A stretch of 64,000 nt of DNA from UBA1181 sp045639525 (GCA_045639525.1 JAZUDI010000028.1:46846-110845), one strand, 5' to 3'. Shown: positions 20,984-29,918, counted from the stretch's first letter. Notes: generated from the letters alone by a model not told the origin. Numbers and translations are program-made.

Positions 20984-23900
20984 TTAATCAAGCGTAATAC
21001 TCAAGCCCAAACCTCTCAACTCGTGTAACAACACGTTCAAAGACTCTGGGATACCTGCTGGTGGCATTGGCTCACCCTTAACGATTGACTCGTAAGCGCG
21101 TGCACGGCCTGTGACATCATCAGACTTGATAGTCAAAATCTCTTGAAGGATATTTGATGCACCGAATGCCTCGAGTGCCCAAACCTCCATCTCTCCGAAA
21201 CGTTGACCACCGAATTGTGCCTTACCACCAAGAGGTTGTTGAGTAATGAGTGAGTAAGGACCGATAGAACGAGCATGCATCTTATCGTCGACCATGTGGC
21301 CCAACTTCAACATGTAGATAACACCTACAGTAGCAGGTTGGTCGAAACGCTCACCAGTTCCACCATCGCACAAGTAAGTCTTACCATATCTTGGAAGACC
21401 AGCCTTGTCGGTCCACTCGTTCAAATCATCCAATGTAGCACCATCGAAGATTGGTGTCGCGAACTTGTGACCCAACTTCATTCCCGCCCAACCAAGGACA
21501 GTCTCGAAGATCTGACCCAAGTTCATACGAGAAGGCACACCCAACGGGTTCAAAACGATATCCACTGGCGTACCATCTGCCAAGAATGGCATATCCTCTT
21601 GTCTTACGATACGAGAGACGATACCCTTGTTACCGTGACGACCTGCCATCTTATCACCTACACGGATCTTACGCTTCTTAGCGATATAAACCTTTACTAA
21701 TTGAACAATTCCCGCAGGAAGCTCATCACCGATCATCAGGTTGAACTTCTTACGCTTGTTCGCAGCATCCAACTCTTTGTACTTTCTGACATAATTCATG
21801 ATCAAGTCATGGATCATATCATTCTTGTGAGGATCTGAAGTCCACTTGCTCAACTGGATAGTTGTATAATCAAGCTCCTCCAATGCTTTCTTAGAGAACT
21901 TAGCGCCCTTAGCGATCACATCAGTTCCCAAGAAATCCTTCACACCTTGAGAAGTCTTACCGCTGGTCAAAACCTGAAGCTTATCGATCAAGATATTCTT
22001 CAACTCAGCTGCCTTTGCGTTAAACTCCTCCTCGATTGAGCTAAGGTTGCCCTTCTCATTCATGCGCTCCTTGCGAGTCTTCATCGCCTTAGAGAACAAT
22101 TTCTGATCAACAACGACACCTCTCAATGATGGAGTAGCCTTCAAAGAAGCATCCTTCACATCACCGGCCTTATCACCGAAGATAGCGCGAAGCAACTTCT
22201 CCTCTGGCGAAGGATCAGACTCACCCTTAGGGGTGATCTTACCGATCAAGATATCACCAGGCTCAACAGCCGCACCGACACGAATGATACCATGCTCATC
22301 CAAGTTGCGGGTAGCCTCTTCACTTACGTTAGGGATATCAGCGGTAAGCTCTTCCATACCACGCTTGGTTTCACGAACCTCCAATTGGTATTCGTCAACG
22401 TGTACGGAAGTGAATATATCATATTTACAAACCTTCTCATTGATTACGATAGCATCCTCGTAGTTGTAACCCTTCCAAGGCATGAAGGCAACCAACAAGT
22501 TCTTACCGATAGCCAACTCACCGTTTTGGGTTGAATAACCCTCTGTCATGATTTGACCCTTCTCGACGCGTTGGCCTCTCGTAACGATTGGACGCAAGTC
22601 GATAGTGGTACTTTGGTTGGTCTTTCTGAACTTAGGGATGCGATATTCCTTCAAAGAAGACTCGAAGTTAACGAACTCCTCATCCTCAGTTCTATCATAA
22701 CGGACTTTGATAACGCTCGCATCAACGAACTCTACCACACCGGCGCCTTCCGCAGCGATTTGAGTACGAGAGTCACGTGCCAATCTTGCCTCGATACCAG
22801 TACCGACGATTGGAGACTCGGTTCTCAACAATGGAACTGCCTGGCGCATCATGTTAGATCCCATCAACGCACGGTTAGCATCATCATGCTCAAGGAAAGG
22901 AATCAAAGAGGCAGCGATTGAAGCGATCTGCGCAGGAGCGACATCCATCAAATCCAACTCATTAGGAGCTACAACTGGGAAGTCACCCAACTTACGAGCC
23001 TTAACCTTATCGGAAACGAAGCTTCCGTCCTCGTTCAATTGAGCATTACCTTGAGCGATCACCTTACCCTCTTCCTCCTCGGCGGTCATATATTGAACAC
23101 CATTCTCAGAGATATCAGCCTTACCATCCTTTACGATACGATAAGGAGTCTCGATAAATCCGAGGTCGTTGATCTTCGCGTAAACACACAAAGAAGAAAT
23201 CAAACCGATGTTCGGACCTTCCGGAGTCTCAATAGGACAAAGACGACCATAATGGGTATAGTGTACGTCACGCACCTCGAAACCTGCGCGATCACGGGAA
23301 AGACCACCAGGACCGAGTGCTGACAAACGACGCTTGTGAGTGATCTCAGCCAATGGGTTTGTTTGGTCCATAAACTGAGAAAGGGCGTTTGTTCCGAAGA
23401 AAGAATTGATAACGGAAGAGATAGTCTTCGCATTGATCAAATCAATTGGAGTAAACACCTCATTATCGCGAACGTTCATACGCTCACGAATGGTTCTAGC
23501 CATTCTAGCCAAACCAACACCGAATTGATTGTACAATTGCTCGCCTACGGTACGTACGCGACGGTTGCTCAAGTGGTCGATATCATCGACATCAGCCTTT
23601 GAGTTAATCAACTCGATCAAATATTTAATGATCTCGATGATATCCTCGTTAGTAAGGACACCAACGCTCATATCGGTCTTAAGACCAAGTTTATTATTGA
23701 TTCTATAACGACCAACCTCACCCAAATCATAGCGCTTCTCAGAGAAGAACAAGCTTTGGATGATCTCGCGAGCAGCATTCTCATCAGCTGGCTCAGCGTT
23801 ACGCAATTGACGATAGATATAGTAAACAGCCTCCTTTTCAGAGTTACTAGAGTCTTTTTGCAATGTGTTATAGATAATCTCGTAATCAGAGAGGTTTTGA

Positions 23901-24796
23901 TCCTCCTTATGAAGCAAGATAGTCTGAACACCAGACTCAAGAATCATATCGATATGACTCTTCTCCAAGATAGTTTCACGATCGATCACAACCTCGTGAC
24001 GCTCGATAGAAACAACCTCACCTGTATCTTCATCCACGAAATCCTCTACCCATGCCTTCAAAACACGTGCGGCTAACTTTCTACCCTCAACCTTCTTCAA
24101 AGATGCCTTAGAAACCTTGATTTCCTCAGCAAGACCAAAGATTTCGAGAATATCCTTATCACTTTCGTATCCGATAGCACGCAAAAGAGTGGTTACCGGT
24201 AATTTCTTCTTACGGTCGATGTAAGCGTACATCACATTGTTGATGTCGGTAGCGAACTCGATCCAAGAACCCTTAAACGGAATGATACGAGCGGAATAGA
24301 GCTTAGTACCGTTTGCATGCATGCTCTGGCCGAAGAAAACGCCAGGAGAACGGTGCAACTGAGATACTACGACACGCTCAGCACCATTGATTACAAAAGT
24401 TCCTTTATCCGTCATATATGGGATTTGTCCCAAATATACGTCTTGGATAATTGTCTCAAAATCCTCGTGATCAGGATCAGTACAATATAATTTTAATTTA
24501 GCCTTCAAAGGCACACAATATGTAAGGCCTCTTTCGATACACTCATCGATGGTATAGCGAGATGGATCAATATAGTAATCCAAAAACTCAAGGACAAAAT
24601 TATTACGTGTATCGGCAATTGGGAAGTTTTCCGCAAATACCTTGAACATACCCTCGTTCTTTCTTTGCTCAGGGGGTGTGTCCAACTGGAAGAAATCCCT
24701 AAAAGACTTTAATTGCACATCAAGAAAATCCGGATATTCGAAAGGTTTCTTGACAGAGGCAAAGCTAACTCTTTGTTTATTATCAATAGAAGACAT
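20984..24796 (-). CDS. rpoB: RNA polymerase subunit beta
   Basis: The second-largest subunit of RNA polymerase, 1,270 residues. The rifampicin-binding region is visible at about residues 472-535 (SQFMDQTNPLAEITHKRRLS and, after it, LCPIETPEGPNIGLI). The C-terminal part carries the conserved GDKMAGRHGNKG and GGQRFGEMEVWALEAFGA blocks. At the rifampicin positions seen here the sequence looks like the wild-type form, with D, H and S residues kept. The gene follows rplL after a gap of 102 bases that contains a strong hairpin, and it precedes rpoC. Confidence 0.99.
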   Translation of the reverse strand: MSSIDNKQRVSFASVKKPFEYPDFLDVQLKSFRDFFQLDTPPEQRKNEGMFKVFAENFPIADTRNNFVLEFLDYYIDPSRYTIDECIERGLTYCVPLKAKLKLYCTDPDHEDFETIIQDVYLGQIPYMTDKGTFVINGAERVVVSQLHRSPGVFFGQSMHANGTKLYSARIIPFKGSWIEFATDINNVMYAYIDRKKKLPVTTLLRAIGYESDKDILEIFGLAEEIKVSKASLKKVEGRKLAARVLKAWVEDFVDEDTGEVVSIERHEVVIDRETILEKSHIDMILESGVQTILLHKEDQNLSDYEIIYNTLQKDSSNSEKEAVYYIYRQLRNAEPADENAAREIIQSLFFSEKRYDLGEVGRYRINNKLGLKTDMSVGVLTNEDIIEIIKYLIELINSKADVDDIDHLSNRRVRTVGEQLYNQFGVGLARMARTIRERMNVRDNEVFTPIDLINAKTISSVINSFFGTNALSQFMDQTNPLAEITHKRRLSALGPGGLSRDRAGFEVRDVHYTHYGRLCPIETPEGPNIGLISSLCVYAKINDLGFIETPYRIVKDGKADISENGVQYMTAEEEEGKVIAQGNAQLNEDGSFVSDKVKARKLGDFPVVAPNELDLMDVAPAQIASIAASLIPFLEHDDANRALMGSNMMRQAVPLLRTESPIVGTGIEARLARDSRTQIAAEGAGVVEFVDASVIKVRYDRTEDEEFVNFESSLKEYRIPKFRKTNQSTTIDLRPIVTRGQRVEKGQIMTEGYSTQNGELAIGKNLLVAFMPWKGYNYEDAIVINEKVCKYDIFTSVHVDEYQLEVRETKRGMEELTADIPNVSEEATRNLDEHGIIRVGAAVEPGDILIGKITPKGESDPSPEEKLLRAIFGDKAGDVKDASLKATPSLRGVVVDQKLFSKAMKTRKERMNEKGNLSSIEEEFNAKAAELKNILIDKLQVLTSGKTSQGVKDFLGTDVIAKGAKFSKKALEELDYTTIQLSKWTSDPHKNDMIHDLIMNYVRKYKELDAANKRKKFNLMIGDELPAGIVQLVKVYIAKKRKIRVGDKMAGRHGNKGIVSRIVRQEDMPFLADGTPVDIVLNPLGVPSRMNLGQIFETVLGWAGMKLGHKFATPIFDGATLDDLNEWTDKAGLPRYGKTYLCDGGTGERFDQPATVGVIYMLKLGHMVDDKMHARSIGPYSLITQQPLGGKAQFGGQRFGEMEVWALEAFGASNILQEILTIKSDDVTGRARAYESIVKGEPMPPAGIPESLNVLLHELRGLGLSITLD

Positions 24797-24838
24797 TTAT
24801 CGAAGATATTAAGTGAACTCTAAAAAGAATATAGACAT

Positions 24839-24874
24839 AAAAAGGTATAGAACCTTTACACAAGGTTCTATACC
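24839..24874 (-). terminator. rplL-rpoB attenuator hairpin
   Basis: A perfect 13-base stem, 24844-24856 with 24862-24874 and a loop of five, is followed on the minus strand by five T (24839-24843). It lies in the gap between rplL and rpoB. In other bacteria this gap holds a partial terminator that lets ribosomal protein mRNA outnumber polymerase mRNA. The same role is inferred here. Confidence 0.8.
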
Positions 24875-24898
24875 AAAGTTCTTAAAAAAGAACCTGTA

Positions 24899-25270
24899 CT
24901 ATTTAAGTTCAACTTCAGCTCCAGCCTCTTCAAGTTGCTTCTTAAGACCTTCTGCATCAGCCTTTGCAAGACCCTCTTTAATAGTACTAGGAGCACCGTC
25001 AACCATATCCTTAGCCTCTTTCAAGCCAAGACCAGTCAACTCCTTAACCAACTTAACAATAGCGAGCTTGCTTGCACCTGCTGACTTCAAGACAACATCA
25101 AATGAAGTCTTCTCTTCCTCAGCAGCACCAGCAGCAGGACCTGCAGCAACAGCAACTGCAACAGCAGCTGGCTCGATTCCATACTCGTTCTTCAAAATAT
25201 CTGCAAGTTCATTAACCTCTTTTACAGTCAAGTTAACTAATTGTTCTGCGAAAGCTTTCAAATCTGCCAT
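24899..25270 (-). CDS. rplL: 50S ribosomal protein L7/L12
   Basis: A 123-residue stalk protein of the large ribosomal subunit that recruits translation factors such as EF-Tu, encoded in the same cluster. It shows an N-terminal dimer domain (MADLKAFAEQLVNLTVKEV), a flexible alanine/glycine hinge near residues 35-50, and the C-terminal domain with LGLKEAKDMVDGAPSTIKEG. It follows rplJ by 24 bases, the usual L10-L12 pair, and is followed by the attenuator before rpoB. Confidence 0.98.
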   Translation of the reverse strand: MADLKAFAEQLVNLTVKEVNELADILKNEYGIEPAAVAVAVAAGPAAGAAEEEKTSFDVVLKSAGASKLAIVKLVKELTGLGLKEAKDMVDGAPSTIKEGLAKADAEGLKKQLEEAGAEVELK

Positions 25271-25294
25271 GTTATAATACTTTAATATTTATAA

Positions 25295-25801
25295 TTATTC
25301 GTTGTTTGATGATACCTCTTCCTTTTCTTTGTTCTGAAGAGCTGAAATAATGTTTCTCATTGGAGACTGCAACAAAGTAATAATGTCGCCGATAAGTTCG
25401 TTCTTGCTCTTAATAGCAGCCAACGTATCCAATTGATCGGCTCCTACATAGAAACCGTCTTCAACGTAAGCAGCCTTCAAGACTGGTTTACCTACCTTAT
25501 TACCCTTGCTGAATTCCTTGATCAACTTTGCAGGCGCATTACCTGTGTTGCAAAGGAACAAGGCTGAAGGACCTTCCAAAGCTGGATACAAAGATGAGAA
25601 ATCACCCTTCTTCTCCAAGGCCTTCTTCAACAAAGTGTTCTTAACGACCATTAACTTTATCTCTTTTTTGAAGCAAGCACGTCTAATATCACTTGTCAAA
25701 TCAGCAGTCAAACCAGCAGCATCAGCGATATAGAAATGACTATAGTCATTCAAGTTAGCAAGTACCTGATCAATGACGATATTTTTATCTTCCTTTTTCA
25801 T
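25295..25801 (-). CDS. rplJ: 50S ribosomal protein L10
   Basis: A 168-residue base of the ribosomal stalk, which binds 23S rRNA and L7/L12 dimers. The N-terminal half shows DYSHFYIADAAGLTADLTS and the run MVVKNTLLKKAL, typical of L10. The C-terminal helix (about residues 135-168) would carry the L12 dimers. The gene begins only 11 bases after rplA, so there is no room for the long L10 leader found in enterobacteria. Any autoregulation must use another site. Confidence 0.98.
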   Translation of the reverse strand: MKKEDKNIVIDQVLANLNDYSHFYIADAAGLTADLTSDIRRACFKKEIKLMVVKNTLLKKALEKKGDFSSLYPALEGPSALFLCNTGNAPAKLIKEFSKGNKVGKPVLKAAYVEDGFYVGADQLDTLAAIKSKNELIGDIITLLQSPMRNIISALQNKEKEEVSSNNE

Positions 25802-25812
25802 GCTCTAAATTA

Positions 25813-26508
25813 TTAAAGTTCAACAGATTTAGAGTCAACCTTAATACCCTGACTCATAGTACTAGAAAGGAAGATGCTCTTAATGTAGACACCCTTAGAA
25901 GTAGTAGGCTTCAACTTGATCAAAGTGTCGATAAATGCCTTAGCATTATCATAAATCTGCTCAGGGGTGAAAGACACCTTACCGATTGAAGTATGAACGA
26001 TACCAGACTTATCTACCTTGAAGTCGATCTTTCCTTGTTTTACCTCTTTAACAGCCTTTGCAACCTCATTGGTTACAGTACCATCCTTAGGGTTTGGCAT
26101 CAAGCCACGAGGACCCAATACTCTACCGAGAGAACCAACTTTACCCATGATAGAAGGCATAGTGATAATCTTGTCTACGTCAGTCCAACCACCTTTGATC
26201 TTCTCGATATACTCGTCAAGACCAACATAGTCAGCACCAGCAGCCTTAGCATCAGCCTCTACCTCTGGGGTACAAAGTACCAACACGCGAACAGTCTTAC
26301 CTGTACCTGCAGGCAAAGAAACAACGCCACGTACCATTTGGTTTGCCTTTCTTGGGTCAACACCCAAGCGAACATCAATATCAACAGAAGCGTCAAACTT
26401 GGTAGTAGTAATCTCCTTCACCAAAGATGAAGCCTCTTTCAAAGAGTAAGATTTTCCTGCTTCAATCTTCTCTAAAGCTAACTTTTGATTTTTTGTAAGT
26501 TTACCCAT
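25813..26508 (-). CDS. rplA: 50S ribosomal protein L1
   Basis: A 231-residue protein of the ribosomal L1 arm, involved in release of the E-site tRNA. Typical blocks are visible: DVRLGVDPRKANQMVRG, VGSLGRVLGPRGLMPNPK and the C-terminal IKSIFLSSTMSQGIKVD. It lies between rplK (17 bases upstream) and rplJ (11 bases downstream). In other bacteria L1 represses its own rplKA mRNA. No such site was identified here. Confidence 0.98.
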   Translation of the reverse strand: MGKLTKNQKLALEKIEAGKSYSLKEASSLVKEITTTKFDASVDIDVRLGVDPRKANQMVRGVVSLPAGTGKTVRVLVLCTPEVEADAKAAGADYVGLDEYIEKIKGGWTDVDKIITMPSIMGKVGSLGRVLGPRGLMPNPKDGTVTNEVAKAVKEVKQGKIDFKVDKSGIVHTSIGKVSFTPEQIYDNAKAFIDTLIKLKPTTSKGVYIKSIFLSSTMSQGIKVDSKSVEL

Positions 26509-26525
26509 TTCAATTGAAGTATTAA

Positions 26526-26969
26526 TTAATTTTTACCAGGAAAATCGCCCTTAACGGTGATACCCATGCTTCTTGCAGTACCAGCTACCATTGACATAGC
26601 AGACTCTACTGTAAAGCAGTTCAAATCTGTCATCTTGTCTTCTGCGATTGCCTTCACCTGCTCCCAAGTGATTTCAGCAACTTTCTTTCTGTTTGGCTCT
26701 GCGGATCCGCTCTTTTGCTTAGTTACCTCAAGCAATTGAACAGCTACCGGAGGAGTCTTAACGACAAAATCAAAAGACTTATCAGCATAATAAGTAATGA
26801 CAACTGGCAATACCTTTCCTGCCTTATCTTGGGTTCTTGCATTAAATTGCTTGCAAAAATCCATGATGTTGATACCCTTAGAACCCAAAGCTGGTCCTAC
26901 TGGAGGAGAAGGGTTTGCTGCGCCACCTTTTATCTGCAATTTGATAAATCCAGCAACTTCTTTAGCCAT
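26526..26969 (-). CDS. rplK: 50S ribosomal protein L11
   Basis: A 147-residue protein of the GTPase-associated centre of the large subunit, needed for factor-dependent steps and for the stringent response. The proline-rich N-terminal hinge reads PSPPVGPALGSKGINIMDFC, as in the family, and the C-terminal RNA-binding part ends with GTARSMGITVKG. It follows nusG by 38 bases, the standard nusG-rplK order. Confidence 0.98.
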   Translation of the reverse strand: MAKEVAGFIKLQIKGGAANPSPPVGPALGSKGINIMDFCKQFNARTQDKAGKVLPVVITYYADKSFDFVVKTPPVAVQLLEVTKQKSGSAEPNRKKVAEITWEQVKAIAEDKMTDLNCFTVESAMSMVAGTARSMGITVKGDFPGKN

Positions 26970-27007
26970 TTTTCTAATAATTAAAATTGATTATAAATGA
27001 AAAGGAA

Positions 27008-27562
27008 TCACTCCTTTTCTACTTGCATAAAGCCTAACTCAAGTGGTGTCTTACGTCCGAAAATCTTGACCATTACCTTAAGTTTCTTACGCTCCATATT
27101 GACCTCTTCGATAACACCGCTGAAGCCACTGAATGGACCATGGTTAACCTTTACGGTTTCACCCTCAACATAAGGAGTTTGCATTTCAATCTCAGGCTCC
27201 TCCATCTCATCGATGCGACCTAAGATGCGATTCACTTCAGATTGTCTCAAAGGAACAGGCTCATTGATCTTCTTGGAACCGTCGCCAAGGAAGCCAATTA
27301 CATTGGGCATATTGGACAAACGATGAGGTACCTCTCCGACAAGCTCAGCCTCAACTAAGACATAACCGGGAAGGTAACTACGCTCCTTAGAAATCTTTTT
27401 GCCGTTTCTTACCTGATAAACACGCTCTGTTGGAATCAAGACTTGTGACACATACTTGCCAAGATCCGAATTATTGATTTCACATTCAATATATTCACGA
27501 ACCTTGCTTTCCTTTCCACTAATAGCACGCAAAACGTACCATTTCTTTCCAGATTCAGACAT
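27008..27562 (-). CDS. nusG: Transcription termination/antitermination protein NusG
   Basis: A 184-residue factor that binds RNA polymerase and couples it to ribosomes or Rho. The NGN domain covers about residues 1-105 (KKWYVLRAISGKESKVREYI, LPGYVLVEA). The KOW domain covers about 130-184 (VKVNHGPFSGFSGVIEEVN). It lies 15 bases after secE and before rplK. The length is usual, without the large insert found in some groups. It should be essential and strongly expressed. Confidence 0.98.
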   Translation of the reverse strand: MSESGKKWYVLRAISGKESKVREYIECEINNSDLGKYVSQVLIPTERVYQVRNGKKISKERSYLPGYVLVEAELVGEVPHRLSNMPNVIGFLGDGSKKINEPVPLRQSEVNRILGRIDEMEEPEIEMQTPYVEGETVKVNHGPFSGFSGVIEEVNMERKKLKVMVKIFGRKTPLELGFMQVEKE

Positions 27563-27577
27563 GTTAACAGATTTTAA

Positions 27578-27772
27578 TTAAGACAACAAAGAGTATACAA
27601 ACTGCATCAACTTTTCGAAACACTTGTCTACACCAAAAATGACCAACGCAAGAAGTAGGGAAGCAAATAGAACTACTATAGCTTGACTGATCACTTCCTT
27701 GTTGCTAGGCCATGATACATTATTAACAAGTTCGTTGTATGATTCTTTAATATAATCTTTTACAGCATTCAT
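27578..27772 (-). CDS. secE: Preprotein translocase subunit SecE
   Basis: A 64-residue small subunit of the SecYEG channel in the inner membrane. The start is set at the ATG ending at 27772 (MNAVKDYIKESYNELVNNVS). A longer reading frame would run through tRNA-Trp and is not real. The conserved NVSWPSNKE motif is followed by one hydrophobic segment of about 25 residues (AIVVLFASLLLALVIFG), as in the short one-helix SecE form. It sits between tRNA-Trp and nusG, the classic secE-nusG pair. Confidence 0.95.
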   Translation of the reverse strand: MNAVKDYIKESYNELVNNVSWPSNKEVISQAIVVLFASLLLALVIFGVDKCFEKLMQFVYSLLS

Positions 27773-27789
27773 TTCATAACTGTTTTTTG

Positions 27790-27862
27790 CACGGAAGGAG
27801 AGGCTCGAACTCCCGACACCTGGTTTTGGAGACCAGTGCTCTACCAACTGAGCTACTCCCGT
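27790..27862 (-). tRNA. tRNA-Trp (CCA)
   Basis: The minus strand folds as a full cloverleaf with anticodon CCA (loop CTCCAAA) and T-loop GTTCGAGCC. The acceptor stem ACGGGAG/CTTCCGT has one G-U pair. The CCA end is not encoded. It lies between tuf and secE, a placement common to many bacteria. Confidence 0.97.
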
Positions 27863-27866
27863 AAAT

Positions 27867-27892
27867 GATTCCCACCCCGAAGGGCAGGAATC
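27867..27892 (-). other. UUCG-loop hairpin between tuf and tRNA-Trp
   Basis: On the minus strand an 11-base-pair hairpin closes on a C(UUCG)G loop, with stem ends GATTCC and GGAATC and two G-U pairs. There is no T-run after it, so it is more likely an mRNA 3'-end or tRNA-processing structure than a terminator. Confidence 0.6.
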
Positions 27893-27907
27893 TATTTTAA
27901 GATTGGA

Positions 27908-29095
27908 TTAGTCCAAAATTGAAGTGATTTGTCCAGAACCTACAGTTCTACCACCCTCACGGATAGCGAAACGAAGACCCTCATCACATGCAACTGGGTT
28001 GATCAACTTAACTGTGATCTCCAAGTTATCACCTGGCATAACCATCTCAGTTCCCTCTGGCAAAGTGATCTCACCAGTAACATCCAAAGTACGGATGTAG
28101 AATTGTGGACGGTAGTGGTTGTGGAATGGAGTGTGACGTCCACCCTCTTCCTTCTTCAAGATATAAACAGAAGCCTTGAACTCAGTGTGAGGAGTTACTT
28201 GACCTGGCTTACAAAGAACCATACCACGCTTGATTTGATCCTTATCGATACCACGGAGCAACAAACCTACGTTATCTCCAGCCTCACCTTGATCCAACAA
28301 CTTACGGAACATCTCAACACCAGTTACGGTTGACTTCAACTTCTCAGCACCCAAACCGATGATCTCGACTTCCTCACCTACCTTGATGATACCAGTCTCG
28401 ATACGACCTGTAGCAACAGTACCACGACCAGTGATTGAGAACACGTCCTCAACAGGCATCAAGAATGGCTTATCGATATCACGCTTAGGAAGCTCGATCC
28501 AGTTATCAACTGCATCCATCAACTCCATAACCTTCTCTTCCCATTGTGGCTCACCGTTCAAAGCACCAAGTGCAGAACCGCGAACGAAAGGAGTGTTATC
28601 AGCGTCGAACTCATAGAAGCCCAACAATTCGCGCATCTCCATCTCAACCAAATCCAACATCTCAGCGTCGTCAACCATATCACACTTGTTCATGAATACA
28701 ACCAAGCGAGGTACGTTTACCTGACGAGCCAAAAGGATGTGCTCACGAGTTTGAGGCATAGGACCATCAGTAGCAGCAACTACGATGATTGCACCGTCCA
28801 TTTGAGCAGCACCAGTAACCATGTTCTTTACATAGTCGGCGTGTCCTGGACAGTCAACGTGTGCATAGTGACGGTTAGCAGTTTGGTACTCTACGTGTGC
28901 AGTGTTGATAGTGATACCACGCTCTTTCTCCTCAGGAGCGTTATCGATTGAATCGAATGAACGAAGCTCAGAAAGACCCTTCTTTGCCAATACTGTAGTG
29001 ATAGCAGCAGTCAAAGTAGTCTTACCGTGGTCAACGTGACCAATAGTACCGATATTTACGTGCGGTTTGGAACGGTCGAATTGTTCTTTTGCCAT
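27908..29095 (-). CDS. tuf: Elongation factor Tu
   Basis: A 395-residue GTPase that brings aminoacyl-tRNA to the ribosome. The G motifs are all present: GHVDHGKTTL (P-loop), DCPGHADYVKNM and NKCDMVD. The effector loop with RGITINTAHVEY is also clear. Domains 2 and 3 end with the usual GRTVGSGQITSILD. The gene is set between the four-tRNA group and tRNA-Trp, matching the tRNA-tufB arrangement of Escherichia coli. It is full length and intact. Confidence 0.99.
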   Translation of the reverse strand: MAKEQFDRSKPHVNIGTIGHVDHGKTTLTAAITTVLAKKGLSELRSFDSIDNAPEEKERGITINTAHVEYQTANRHYAHVDCPGHADYVKNMVTGAAQMDGAIIVVAATDGPMPQTREHILLARQVNVPRLVVFMNKCDMVDDAEMLDLVEMEMRELLGFYEFDADNTPFVRGSALGALNGEPQWEEKVMELMDAVDNWIELPKRDIDKPFLMPVEDVFSITGRGTVATGRIETGIIKVGEEVEIIGLGAEKLKSTVTGVEMFRKLLDQGEAGDNVGLLLRGIDKDQIKRGMVLCKPGQVTPHTEFKASVYILKKEEGGRHTPFHNHYRPQFYIRTLDVTGEITLPEGTEMVMPGDNLEITVKLINPVACDEGLRFAIREGGRTVGSGQITSILD

Positions 29096-29151
29096 AATCT
29101 AAATATTTTAATTTATTAATGTATAAACAATATAAACATATAAAAAATTTG

Positions 29152-29223
<72 letters not shown>

Positions 29224-29233
29224 AATAATAAAG

Positions 29234-29306
29234 AGCGGAAAACGGGGTTCGAACCCGCGACCCTCAGCTTGGAAGGCTGATGCTCTACCAACTGAGCTAC
29301 TTCCGC
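29234..29306 (-). tRNA. tRNA-Gly (TCC)
   Basis: Cloverleaf on the minus strand with anticodon TCC in the loop CTTCCAA and acceptor GCGGAAG/TTTCCGC. It lies 10 bases upstream of tRNA-Thr(GGT) in the same unit. Confidence 0.96.
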
Positions 29307-29312
29307 ATTTCG

Positions 29313-29395
29313 TGGGTAGTGATGGATTCGAACCACCGAAGGCAAGAGCCAGCAGATTTACAGTCTGCCCCATTTGGCCACTCTGGTAACTACCC
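29313..29395 (-). tRNA. tRNA-Tyr (GTA)
   Basis: Class II tRNA with a long variable arm and anticodon GTA in the loop CTGTAAA. The acceptor GGGTAGT pairs perfectly with ACTACCC. It is the second of four tRNAs before tuf. Confidence 0.97.
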
Positions 29396-29435
29396 AAATT
29401 CCAATCATCATGTCAAAGATGGCGCTTTGCGCTTG

Positions 29436-29509
29436 AGCCTCTTGTCGGATTCGAACCAACGACCCCGAGATTACAAATCACGTGCTCTGGCCAACTGAGC
29501 TAAAGAGGC
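29436..29509 (-). tRNA. tRNA-Thr (TGT)
   Basis: Cloverleaf on the minus strand with anticodon TGT in the loop TTTGTAA and acceptor GCCTCTT/AAGAGGC. One U-U mismatch stands in the anticodon stem (29:41). It is the first tRNA of the unit, just after its promoter. Confidence 0.95.
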
Positions 29510-29513
29510 GGGT

Positions 29514-29555
29514 TTTGCAAACCGATCGGGACACCTTCCCAAATCGGTTTGCAAA
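29514..29555. repeat. 13-base inverted repeat at the tRNA-tuf promoter
   Basis: TTTGCAAACCGAT at 29514-29526 and ATCGGTTTGCAAA at 29543-29555 are perfect complements. An inner GGGA/TCCC stem lies between them. The right arm overlaps the -7 box, so this may be an operator or a leader hairpin before the first tRNA. Confidence 0.7.
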
Positions 29556-29582
29556 TGTAGGCATTATTTTTTATCCCACAAA
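29552..29582 (-). promoter_or_regulatory. Promoter of the tRNA-tuf-secE-nusG unit
   Basis: On the minus strand TTTG (29579-29582), a spacer of 19 bases and TACATTTG (29552-29559) fit the Bacteroidota housekeeping consensus exactly. Transcription should start near 29545, about 35 bases before tRNA-Thr(TGT). Confidence 0.85.
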
Positions 29583-29592
29583 CTTTTTGGGA

Positions 29593-29898
29593 TTATTTTT
29601 TTGCATCATTTTGTTTTTCTTTCGTTTTAAGCACCGAACGGATCATCGCATCCATAGAATTATCGAATGCCTCTTCGAAAGAATCCGCCGTCTTTGTCAC
29701 CACCAACTCGTTTCCTGGCAACAACACCTTCAACATCACCTTCTTGTTTTCGGTAGTCTCTGGCTTAACCAACTCGAGCGTTACATCAGCGGATGTGATC
29801 TTATCCGAATATTGCTCCAACTTCACAATTCTCTTCTGAATGAACTCTTCCAACTTCACGTTAGCGTCGAAATGGATCGCTTTTACTGTCACTTCCAT
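29593..29898 (-). CDS. hpf: Ribosome hibernation promoting factor (HPF/RaiA family)
   Basis: A short-form protein of 101 residues that binds the small subunit when growth slows and keeps ribosomes inactive. The start MEVTVKAIHFDANVKLEEFI was preferred over an ATG two codons earlier. The beta-alpha fold is visible: FIQKRIVKLEQYSD, then VTLELVKPET, then the helix DSFEEAFDNSMDAMIRSVLK. The long-form C-terminal dimerisation domain is absent. The gene follows xerC by about 20 bases and ends the rpsU-xerC-hpf unit. Confidence 0.92.
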   Translation of the reverse strand: MEVTVKAIHFDANVKLEEFIQKRIVKLEQYSDKITSADVTLELVKPETTENKKVMLKVLLPGNELVVTKTADSFEEAFDNSMDAMIRSVLKTKEKQNDAKK

Positions 29899-29918
29899 GG
29901 TCATTTCCTCCTCAAATT

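Noticed and set aside
25802..25812. L10-type leader between rplA and rplJ
   Set aside because: The gap has only 11 bases, too short for the known leader.
27773..27847. Longer N-terminus for SecE
   Set aside because: The frame would use the DNA of tRNA-Trp as coding sequence. The ATG at 27772 gives the normal SecE length.
29571..29597. Terminator ATCCCA...TGGGAT with T-run after hpf
   Set aside because: The T-run lies on the plus strand, while hpf is on the minus strand. The loop also holds the -33 box of the tRNA promoter, so no clear terminator role can be given.
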